The notes under the pieces are model-generated. The model saw only the letters and a list, made by a program, of their open reading frames with translations. It ran no database searches and was not told the DNA's origin. Position numbers and translations under genes: made by a program. 64,000 nucleotides of DNA from Chionoecetes opilio (lineage: Eukaryota; Arthropoda; Malacostraca; Decapoda; Majidae): positions 43,501-107,500 of the forward strand of contig JACEEZ010013998.1 in NCBI GenBank assembly GCA_016584305.1, read 5' to 3'. Positions 35,063-64,000 of the stretch are shown here, one piece after another (the stretch's first letter is position 1; each line of letters opens with the position of its first letter).

Positions 35063-35611
35063 AGCTACAAGAAGCCACGAGACCTACACGTGGTATATAC
35101 TTCCTTCGCGATTGCATTGATATTTCTCATCTTCACCTTGTACTCCCCCCCTCTGACGGTGTATCATGTCTTTGAAGGTAAACAGGGAAGGTGAGACAGG
35201 TGAACCACTGATAAGGCTGCAGATAAAAGCTACACATACTGTTTTGAATGTCCTTATCTTTCCCAGGTGTCTCCGGGCCTAAGCAACTCAGCTTATCGCA
35301 ACAACCGGCTTATCAATATCGTATGAAAGTTTATGCACAAAGCAGGGATTATATAAGTATCCATTTTCCTTTAGTGTAGCAGAGGAACCAATGATAGGTA
35401 CAAAAATATAGTACCCTGTATGATTCATTTTCGACTTTGACCTTAAATACTAAATATGGACTCTCTTAATCACCACGAGTCAAGTCCTTTCAATCAGTGG
35501 TGTGACTTTCCTATCATTCACAATCACAATCACTGACCTCCACACTAACACATGGTTCCTGCTGTGGTCATGGTTGCACTCATACCAATGTGATGCTTTT
35601 GTGTTGCTGCT

Positions 35612-35760
35612 TCCATAAGAACATAAGAAAATAAGGAAGCTACAAGAGGCCGTGAGACCTACACGAGGTAGTTCCTGTTACAGTACTTAACTCTACCTAT
35701 ATTCACCTCTCTTCCTCATTCATGAATTTATCCAGACTCCTTTTAGACTTCCCTTCCTTC
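35612..35760 (+). repeat. Dispersed ACATAAGAA repeat, intergenic copy
   Basis: AAGAACATAAGAAAATAAGG, then AAGCTACAAGAGGCCGTGAG, ACCTACACGAGGTAGTTCC and a CACCT...CATGAATTTATCCAG stretch. Same family as at 25998 and 59309. Confidence 0.8.
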
Positions 35761-36351
35761 CCACCTTCTTTTTCCTTTAGAGTACTGAAAGGGTAAGGGG
35801 AAAAAAGTAAGGAAAGAGGGATAAATATATATAGTTACTGCCTCTAGGCTATTATATGATGGGCTTGGAATAAGGAGTCAGTTTAGTGTATAGAAAATAT
35901 TATATTTTCTCAGCTTATAAACTTCTACAGAATGTTAAAAAAATGTAAATATATTAGAGATGACAGGATGATAATGAAATCTTTTAGATAGACAAATTTT
36001 GGATGTGAAGAAACATGAAAACATAAACCAAGACTTGTAACTAATATCTAATGGTAAGAATAACTAAATTTGTGCACGTGAACTTATAACGATTAGGACA
36101 ATGAGAACTCGTCAAGTATCTTACAAATAACATTCTACATTATATGGATGATCTAACCTATCCTCCTTAAGCAGCCAGTGTGATGAGGTTCTGTAGATGA
36201 AGTGAAGATTGTCTCTGTGCAACTGTTAATAAAAAAAATCATAGGGAGTCTCGAAAGTATTGCTGTACTTTTCTTTTTTATCAATATGGCAAACTTGATG
36301 AAAGTATCTGAACAATGTTTGCTCTCCAAGTAATTGCTTTTTAAATTACTC

Positions 36352-36567
36352 TTAACCCCTTGAGGCCCAGAACGTATCTTTCCATTGTAATTTAGCGACC
36401 ATTATAGACGATTTTAATTAATATAGGCAAAATTTTATAGATATCACCTGTTTTGTATCTTTTTCCACTAGCTAATTTGGTATATATTATGATACTTTCC
36501 TTAATTTTATGGCTAACATCAGACGATTTTAGGTATCAAAGGAAAGATCTGGGTTTGAAGGGGTTAA
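36352..36567 (+). mobile_element. TTAA-flanked MITE, copy 4 (intergenic)
   Basis: Starts TTAACCCCTTGAGGCCCAG and ends TTGAAGGGGTTAA, both TTAA ends intact. Confidence 0.78.
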
Positions 36568-36796
36568 TATGAATGGTAATGAATGGTAACCTATTAAAAG
36601 CATTAGCTACATCTTTATAAAACATTCCCTAATAAAGTCATATAAGAAACAAGCTGACCAAAGCATAATTCACCTTCAATTTGCAACACATGTCTGCAGT
36701 AACAATACTTCTGGGAGACTCAGTAAATAGAAGACATTCAAGCAGATTAAGGTTAGGTGTGAAGGAACCAGAGTTAGGAAGACAGCAAACAGGAAT

Positions 36797-37127
36797 AAGT
36801 GAGAGAAAGAACAGAAGGCAAAGATTGTAAGAAGCAGGAATTATAATAGAAGGCAAAGATTGTAAGAAGCAGGAACTATAATAGAAGGCAAAGATTGTAA
36901 GAAGCAGGAACTATAATAGAAGGCAAAGATTGTAAGAAGCAGGAACTATAATAGAAGGCAAAGATTGTAAGAAGCAGGAACTATAATAGAAGGCAAAGAT
37001 TGTAAGAAGCAGGAACTATAATAGAAGGCAAAGATTGTAAGAAGCAGGAACTATAATAGAAGGCAAAGATTGTAAGAAGCAGGAACTATAATAGAAGGCA
37101 AAGATTGTAAGAAGCAGGAACTATAAT
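36797..37127. repeat. Minisatellite, 35-bp unit, about 9 copies
   Basis: Unit AAGGCAAAGATTGTAAGAAG followed by CAGGAACTATAATAG, almost perfect from copy to copy. Confidence 0.97.
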
Positions 37128-37182
37128 ACTTGGAAAGGATAAGGTGAAGGCTTTACATATCGTGGCCAACCCTTGAGTGTGT

Positions 37183-37186
<4 letters not shown>

Positions 37187-37226
<40 letters not shown>

Positions 37227-37234
37227 GGGGGGGG
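37187..37234. repeat. A run followed by G run
   Basis: About 32 A then about 16 G; the lengths are likely unreliable in sequencing. Confidence 0.9.
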
Positions 37235-37239
37235 TTATT

Positions 37240-38815
37240 AGCATTTGAACAAAATACCAGAATGACATGAACAAGCTTTTCTCTCTTGGTCAGTAACTGT
37301 ACATTGCTATAATTGAATTTATCTTCACTCCTTTACTAGGAAATATATATATAGTCACTTATCAGTCATATGGGTAGGAAAGAAAACCAGGACGAGCCTC
37401 AAACAGTGGTATGCAATTCACTGTAAGCCAAGTAAGAGCCTCGCCGTGATATTAATACTGTTCTTTCTCTTAACTACACGTACCACCACAACACACACCA
37501 ATACACATCAATGAACTGCATGATACACCATCACCCGGCAAGACAAGTTCTAATGCTATCATGCTGGTTAACAGTCTGCAGATATTTACTTTACTGAGTT
37601 ACCTTCACCACTCTGTTCCCTCACTGTCTTCTAAATGTCAGTACTCCATTACATAAAATTATATAAGAAAAAAACAGCTTAAGGTAAGGTATAACACATA
37701 TTTTGACATCTGTTTAATATTCTTCAAAGAATCTATGATTCTTTAAATCATGATTAAATAGTAAATGTAAAAAAATATATCTTTAAAAAGAACAAACAAA
37801 TTATGATAATTATATACTGTAGGCTACCTATCTGTTGACAAGAACGAAGTGGGGCTAAATAACATCGTTATTGAATGTGACACAACCTATGAGCATCATC
37901 AAGACCATTCATAAGACTTGCATTAAAAATATAGATGGTATCGGTACATAATCTGCATGGAATGTAATATTCAAATAAACATATTATGGGAAGGAATACT
38001 AGATTGATTAGTTTTTCAAATTATTTGGGGAGGCAGGACATCCTTCATTAGATCTACACACACAGACACACACACACACACAGCTACATCCTCCCTTATA
38101 CTCCCAGAGCCTTAGTAAGCTGTACAGATGCTCATTATGGTATACTTTTAGCATGTACAGGTATCTTGACATTACCTGTACGCGCCATGTATATATACAC
38201 ATCCAGTACTCTGTCAACTATGTACTAGTCTACAGATCGTGAGTGAATCAAGAGGAATGCATAAATACTGTATAGGATGTGATTGCAACACCTAGGGAAT
38301 ACAGTAAGCCGTTTGTACATAATTATTATATCATTTTTTCAAGAAAGAAATGAATATCCAGTCACATATTTCATATATATAACTGAATAAATATAACCAC
38401 CAGAGATATTACACGATATATTATAAAATCTTTTCATTAAGTAAAATATAAACAAATAAAACGTCAGATCATTCAGCAGATTTTCTGTATTTAATTACTA
38501 GAATACTATTACTCTGAAGGACCATAAATATTATATACCTTTAACTGTATATTTGTCACCCAAACCCACATGTGCATGAAAAGGTTACATATGTACATTG
38601 ATCTACACGTATATATAATGAGATTTGCAGCTTAAGAATATATGTACTACTAATACCTATCTATTCCATGCTAGCATAGCACACATGCTTCACACATAAT
38701 ACTGTCACTAAGTATATCTGATCTATCACTCGTCACTGTAAATGCTTTAGTCATTGCTGAATGTACAGACAAATGACACTGTAAAAACACACATATATAC
38801 GGGTCTCTGATGGCA
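37240..38815. other. No gene seen
   Basis: AT-rich intergenic sequence with a short CA tract near 38060. No exon, RNA gene or mobile element that I can support. Confidence 0.4.
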
Positions 38816-38821
38816 GGGATG

Positions 38822-40385
38822 CACGCACACTGCAAACCCACATACATACACACACCCACACGCACACTGCAAACCCACATACATACACACACCCACACGC
38901 ACACTGCAAACCCACATACATACACACACCCACACGCACACTGCAAACCCACATACATACACCCACCCACACGCACACTGCAAACCCACATACATACACA
39001 CACCCACACACACACTGCAAACCCACATACATATACACACCCACACGCACACTGCAAACCCACATACATACACACACCCACATGCACACTGCAAACCCAC
39101 ATACATACACACACTGCAAACCCACATACATACACACACCCACATGCACACTGCAAACCCACATACATTACACACCCACACACACACTGCAAACCCACAT
39201 ACATACACACCAACCCACTGCACACTGCAAACCCATACATACACACACCCACAGCACACTGCAAACCCACATACATACACACACTGCAAACCCACATACA
39301 TACACACACCCACATGCACACTGCAAACCCACATACATACACACACTGCAAACCCACATACATACACACCCACGAACTGCAAACCCACATACATACACAC
39401 CCAGCACCTGCAAACCCACATACATACACAACGCACACTGCAAACCCACATACATACACACACCCACATGCACACTGCAAACCCACATACATACACAACT
39501 GCAAACCCATCACCCACCCCCACCTGCAAACCCACATACATACACACACTGCAAACCCACATACATACACACACTGCAAACCCACATACATACACCACCA
39601 CGCACCTGCAACCCACATCATACACACCTGCAAACCCACATACATATACACCACCCACACGCACACTGCAAACCCACATACATATACACACCCACACGCA
39701 CACTGCAAACCCACATACATATACACACCCACACGCACACTGCAAACCCACATACATACACACACCCACACGCACACTGCAAACCCACATACATACACAC
39801 CCACACGCACACTGCAAACCCACATACATACCCCACACCCACACGCACACTGCAAACCCACATACATATACACACACCACTGCAAACCCACATACATAAC
39901 CCCCACACGCACACTGCAAACCCACATACACTACACACCACACCCACACGCCCACACTACCAAAAACCCACATACATATACACACCCACACGCACACTGC
40001 AAACCCACATACATATACACACCCACATGCACACTGCAAACCCACATACATATACACACCCACATGCACACTGCAAACCCACATACATATACACACTGCA
40101 AACCCACATACATATACACACTGCAAACCCACATACATACACACACCCACACTGCAAACCCACATACGTACATACACACACGCTAACGAACACTGCAAAC
40201 CCCCATACACACACCCACACGCAAACTGCAAACGCACATACATACACACACCCACACGCACACTGCAAACGCACATACATACACACACCCACACGCACAC
40301 TGCAAACGCACATACATACACACACCCACACGCACACTGCAAACGCACATACATACACACACCCACACGCACATACATACACACA
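38822..40385. repeat. Minisatellite, about 37-bp unit, about 42 copies
   Basis: Unit TGCAAACCCACATACATACA followed by CACACCCACACGCACAC, with variants (ATACATATAC, shortened units, GCAAACGCAC near the right end). It has no stop codons in several frames, which produces long spurious open frames on both strands. Confidence 0.97.
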
Positions 40386-40814
40386 TACACTCACACAAAC
40401 CTCAGATTATATATTTCATAAAATGCAGAGGTAAGAAATTGATTAAATTGTTGAAGTCGGTAATATGTATCCAGCTATGTTTCTCTTAGTTTTCATGCAA
40501 ACTATAGGCTACATATTCAGCTCAAGGTTATGGTTTCTTGATTATTTGTGAAAGTTTGAAGAGATAGTTTCCTTAGCTGCAAATCAACCTGATGCAGGTC
40601 TGTAAGCTTAGTGGCCCATCACTCTTCATTAACTGCTGAGGTATAAACAAACACCTTTTCATAGCCACCTGGAGTCTTGAAGAGCAATGTAACAATATAT
40701 TATAAAGCAATCAAGAATTCATCAACATAAATACATTTCCAATTCTAATATATTATGTCTTGTTTTTCCTTAATTTGCTTAATAAATCTGTACATAAAAT
40801 TAAAAAAGAAGTCA

Positions 40815-41028
40815 TTAAACCCTTGACACCCAGAACGTAATTTCCATTGTAATTTGGCTACCATTAGACAATTTTTGTGAATATATATCAATATTTTATA
40901 GATATGACCTGTTTAGAATCCTTGTCAACTAACTAATTTGGTATACTCAGTTACTTTTCGTAATTTTATAGCTTTCAACACACAATTTTTTATTCAGCAA
41001 AGGAAAGATCTGGGTGTGAAGGGGTTAA
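40815..41028 (+). mobile_element. TTAA-flanked MITE, copy 5, 20 nt after PAM stop
   Basis: Starts TTAAACCCTTGACACCCAG and ends GTGAAGGGGTTAA. It lies in or at the end of the PAM 3' UTR. Confidence 0.78.
40989..40994 (-). terminator. Possible PAM polyadenylation signal AATAAA inside a MITE
   Basis: First AATAAA on the minus strand after the PAM stop, about 55 nt downstream and inside the MITE copy at 40815-41028. Other copies of the family read differently at this spot. A real 3' UTR could run further. Confidence 0.25.
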
Positions 41029-41048
41029 GGGCAGTATGAGAGGAAACT

Positions 41049-60952
<19,904 letters not shown>

Positions 60953-61004
60953 GCTGGCTCTCCTGCTGCTGATGCTGATGATGCTGTGATGCTTCTGCTA
61001 ACAC
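60953..61004 (-). other. Probable PAM 5' UTR portion of exon 1
   Basis: Between the acceptor-like CCCACAG at 61005-61011 and the ATG. It contains an in-frame TAG. If the acceptor is used, the first exon and promoter lie beyond 61 kb. Inferred only. Confidence 0.4.
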
Positions 61005-61017
61005 CTGTGGGATAATA

Positions 61018-61019
61018 AC

Positions 61020-61061
<42 letters not shown>

Positions 61062-61115
61062 TTCAATATCACCCGGAGGCATACAGGCAAAAAAGCAACA
61101 ACAAGACAAAGAGTT
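61018..61115 (-). repeat. Dispersed GCCTGTATGCCTCC repeat, inverted copy with (AAT)n
   Basis: (ATA)n followed by ATTTCAATATCACCCGGAGG and CATACAGGCAAAAAAGC; reverse complement of the 51352-51420 repeat. Confidence 0.7.
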
Positions 61116-61130
61116 AACTTAAGTACTGGA

Positions 61131-61198
61131 TAAGAACATAAGAAAATAAGGAAGCTACAAGAGGCCGCGAGACCTACACGAGGTAGTTCCTGTATGAC
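61131..61198 (+). repeat. Dispersed ACATAAGAA repeat, short copy
   Basis: AAGAACATAAGAAAATAAGG, AAGCTACAAGAGGCCGCGAG and ACGAGGTAGTTCCTG. Confidence 0.8.
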
Positions 61199-61285
61199 GT
61201 ATGATATTAGCCAGTGACCTCTTGACCTCTTTACCTTATTGGTGGTAAATAGGCTATAATGGGAGGACAGTGTGTTGGGATATTT

Positions 61286-61335
61286 GAGAGAGAGAGAGAG
61301 AAGAGAGAGAGAGGAGAGAGAGAGAGAGGAGAGAG

Positions 61336-61387
<52 letters not shown>

Positions 61388-61640
61388 AGTGTATTAATGT
61401 TAGTAGGATCCTTCACTTGAGAGGGAGATGGTAAACAGGAGACTGAAGAGTAGATGGATGAAGTGTATGGATAACATTAATTGGATTACTTGAGTGAGAT
61501 AGAGGGAGAGAGAGAGAAGGGGGGGGGGGGGAAGTAAGAGACTGAAGCGTACAGGACTGAAGTGAATGGTTAATGTTGGAGTAGTACTTGAGATAGTGAG
61601 GGGGGGGGGGGGGGGACAGGACACTGAAGAGTAGGCTACA
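61286..61640. repeat. GA microsatellite and tandem GA/G-rich units
   Basis: GA array at 61286-61383, then two diverged units of GAGACTGAAG...TGAAGTG...TTAATGTT with G runs at 61519-61532 and 61600-61616. Confidence 0.85.
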
Positions 61641-61778
61641 GGAATGAAGTGTCAGGTCAGGTCAGGTCAGGACAGGAATAAATAAACACTGTTCTGCCAT
61701 GGCCTTCCGCTTTAAAACAATGTGTGTTAGAGTATTAACATGATGATATCATGTTAATAACTAGGGGGGGGGGGGGGG

Positions 61779-61855
61779 CACTCAGTATAGCGCATACCTC
61801 CGCCCGAATATAAAAAAGTAAAAAAAAAAAAAGTAAAAAATAAATATAGGAAATA

Positions 61856-61886
<31 letters not shown>

Positions 61887-62135
61887 TATGCACTCAGTAT
61901 GAGCGCATACCTCCGGCCGAATATTTCATCAATTGGTTGCCATGGCAACAGTTGTCAATAGATTTCATCCAAAATTAAATCAGTCCTTCCTTATACCAAA
62001 TAGACTTGGTATACCGAGTTTGGTCCAAATCTATTCGTAACTTTTCGAGAAATCCTGTACACTAACAAAACAGACAGACAGACAGACAGACAGATCGGGG
62101 TGAAAACACAACTTCAACTTCGTTGGCGGAGGTAA
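61779..62135. mobile_element. Dispersed CACTCAGTATGAGCGCATACC element, copy 2
   Basis: Same layout as copy 1: G run, partial head, short AT array, then a fuller copy ending CTTCGTTGGCGGAGGTAA with (CAGA)n inside. Confidence 0.65.
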
Positions 62136-62189
62136 TAAACCACAATATGAATATTTTTTTCTTCACCTAATTGACTATTTATTAACTTA

Positions 62190-62954
62190 CTAGCCGCAAA
62201 GCTGCCCTCCGAGCGGACTTTTTGGCTAGCTCCTGCGGAGGACTATTGGTGGGCCTTTGGCCCACCACCTATGTTTGGTGGGCCTTCGGCCCACCAAACA
62301 CAGACTCTCCAGATAGCCCCTTCTAACTTTCATGAAATCATGGATGTAGAAATGTATATTAACGCCAACCCATTCACATCACCCCCAATCCATTCACTCA
62401 CCCATTACCCATCACCCCCCCCCCATTCACTCACCCATTACCATCACCCCCCACCCATTCACTCACCCATTACCCATCACCCCCCACCCATTCACTCACC
62501 CATTACCCATCACCCCCCACCCATTCACTCACCCATTACCCATCACCCCCCACCCATTCACTCACCCATTAACCATCACCACACACGCATTCACTCACCC
62601 ATTACCCATCACCCCCTACCTATTCCCTCACCCATCACCCATCACCCCCCACCCATTCACTCACCCATCACCCCACACCCATTACCCATCACCCCACCCA
62701 TTCACTCACCCATTACCCATCACCCTACATCAAGGTTTCCTCAATTCTCGCAACCCACTTTTTTTTCACAATTCTCGCCAATAGGCTGCTAAAAAAAAAA
62801 AAAAAAGTGATCGGATCATCTTATAAGTGGGCTTAAAACCTTCCCCTGGTCGACCCGATTCCAAAACTGTGCCATATGAAGGAATTCCGCCACAGGGGCA
62901 CCCAGAGCGGACAGACAGACAGACACACACACACACACACTTTCGCTTATATTA
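62190..62954 (+). mobile_element. TAGCCGCAAAGC element, copy 1, expanded by a minisatellite
   Basis: Starts CTAGCCGCAAAGCTGCCCTC and ends ACTTTCGCTTATATTATTATA. Internal 62370-62725 is a tandem array of CACCCATTCACTCACCCATT with ACCCATCACCCCC (about 33 bp). The rest matches copy 2. Confidence 0.75.
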
Positions 62955-62957
62955 TTA

Positions 62958-63294
62958 TACTAGCCGCAAAGCCACCCACCGGGCGGACTTTTTGGCTAGC
63001 TCCTGCGGAGGGCTATTGGTGGGCCGAAGGCCCACCAAACACAGACTCTCCAGATCTATAGCCCCTTCTAGCTTTCCTGAAATCATGGATGTAGAAATGT
63101 CAACCCATTTTAGGCTGCTAAAAAAAAGAAAAAAAAAAAAGTGATCGGATCATCTCATAAGTGGGCTTAAAACCTTCCCCTGGTCGACCCGATTCCAAAA
63201 CTGTGCCATATGAGGGGATTGCGCCACTGGGAGCGGCACCCAGCGCGGACAGACAGACACACACACACACACACTTTCGCTTATATTATTATAG
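62958..63294 (+). mobile_element. TAGCCGCAAAGC element, copy 2, compact
   Basis: CTAGCCGCAAAGCCACCCAC to CTTTCGCTTATATTATTATA, head-to-tail with copy 1 and sharing TATTATTATA at the junction. Lacks the minisatellite. No coding motif seen. Confidence 0.75.
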
Positions 63295-64000
63295 AAAGAT
63301 AGCCAGTGATGTAAAAAGGGTTACCACATGTCTATATAATTGTGAGACTCATATATTTACTTATTGGCCAGTTATTAAAGGATTAACTTATAGCCAGTGA
63401 TGTAAAAAGGGTACCTAACCACACGTATTTATTGTTGTGACTCAAATATTTACTGGGGATTAACTTACATCCAATCATATAAAAAAAGGTTAAGCACACG
63501 TGTATATGTACTGTTGTTAGGGAAGGTAACGATGGGGATGGAGACTGTTGCGAGACTTATATATTTACATTCATTTCAACATTGGCCAGGTAGCCAGCTT
63601 GCGTCTCAGGGGTAACTCTGCTATATCGATCAAGACCTCACTGCCTCCCCTTCCTTTCCCTTCTCTTCCACCCACTCAAGCCTCCGTCACTCCCTCCCTC
63701 CCACCGCCTCCCCTTCCCTTCCCTTCCCTTCCCTTCCACCCACTCAAGCCCCCATCCCTCCCTCCAGTACCCGTAAGCCAATCAGTGAACCCAAAGTCAC
63801 TGTACACAGCAATATTTCCCAACCTGGGGGAAATTTATCCTGAGGGACATCTAAATTACTAGCAATTAGTCGACAGAAAAAATATGTCTTAGAATGTGGC
63901 TATTGACTTTTCTTCAAGTATAAATAGATATAGAGGATAGTGTCTATATACTCGTGTTATTAAGCAAGTAACTTTTGTGTTCTGGCTACGTATTTCCTTG
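63295..64000. other. No gene seen
   Basis: Three diverged tandem-like units containing AGCCAGTGATGTAAAAAGG (63301, 63393, weaker near 63470) and a CCTTCCC-rich tract at 63640-63770. No exon supported. Confidence 0.45.

Noticed and set aside
38671..40434. Open frames of 418, 547, 458 and 450 codons
   Set aside because: They lie in the 37-bp minisatellite; the reading is CA/GT repeat translated through rotating frames, open on both strands at once.

Overview
The window is nuclear DNA from an arthropod, most likely a decapod crustacean. The case rests on small exons spread over kilobase introns, very dense microsatellites and minisatellites, tRNA-derived SINEs, decapod-style LINE fragments, and interstitial (CCTAA)n tracts of the arthropod telomere type. 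The species cannot be named from the sequence alone.

Two complete protein-coding genes can be built exon by exon, both on the minus strand and head to tail. (1) An ethanolamine phosphotransferase of the EPT1/SELENOI family has 8 coding exons (32,828 down to 23,295). It ends at an in-frame TGA followed by six more codons and TAA, at the place where vertebrate SELENOI carries selenocysteine. (2) A full-length bifunctional peptidylglycine alpha-amidating monooxygenase (PAM) has 19 coding exons (60,952 down to 41,049) and predicts 941 residues: signal peptide, PHM domain, linker with a basic cleavage motif, PAL domain, one membrane span and an acidic cytosolic tail. Every exon junction keeps frame, and the metal ligands of both enzymes are present. 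The first gene acts in phospholipid synthesis on ER-type membranes; the second amidates neuropeptides in the secretory pathway. I see no functional link between them.

Layout. 1-16 kb: homopolymer-rich, frame-broken, repeat-derived sequence holding a degraded Ty3/gypsy-type element (minus strand, about 5.3-12.3 kb) nested in another repeat, a LINE reverse transcriptase fragment, a SINE and possible exon remnants. 16-23.3 kb: cleaner AT-rich sequence with a few MITEs, no gene seen, and possibly 3' UTR in part. 23.3-32.8 kb: EPT1/SELENOI. 32.8-41 kb: intergenic, with large palindromes and several tandem arrays, including a 1.6-kb, 37-bp minisatellite. 41-61 kb: PAM. 61-64 kb: dispersed repeats.

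The most unusual structure is in how repeats meet splice sites. Tandem arrays begin within a few bases of several 5' splice sites (PAM exons 7, 11 and 15; EPT1 exons 2 and 3). One dispersed repeat family lies, always in the same orientation, just upstream of several 3' splice sites. A piece of PAM exon 18 with its donor is duplicated at the start of the intron after exon 15. A TTAA-flanked MITE family of about 210 bp (piggyBac-like ends) occurs nine times, and two exons are each bracketed by a pair of copies.
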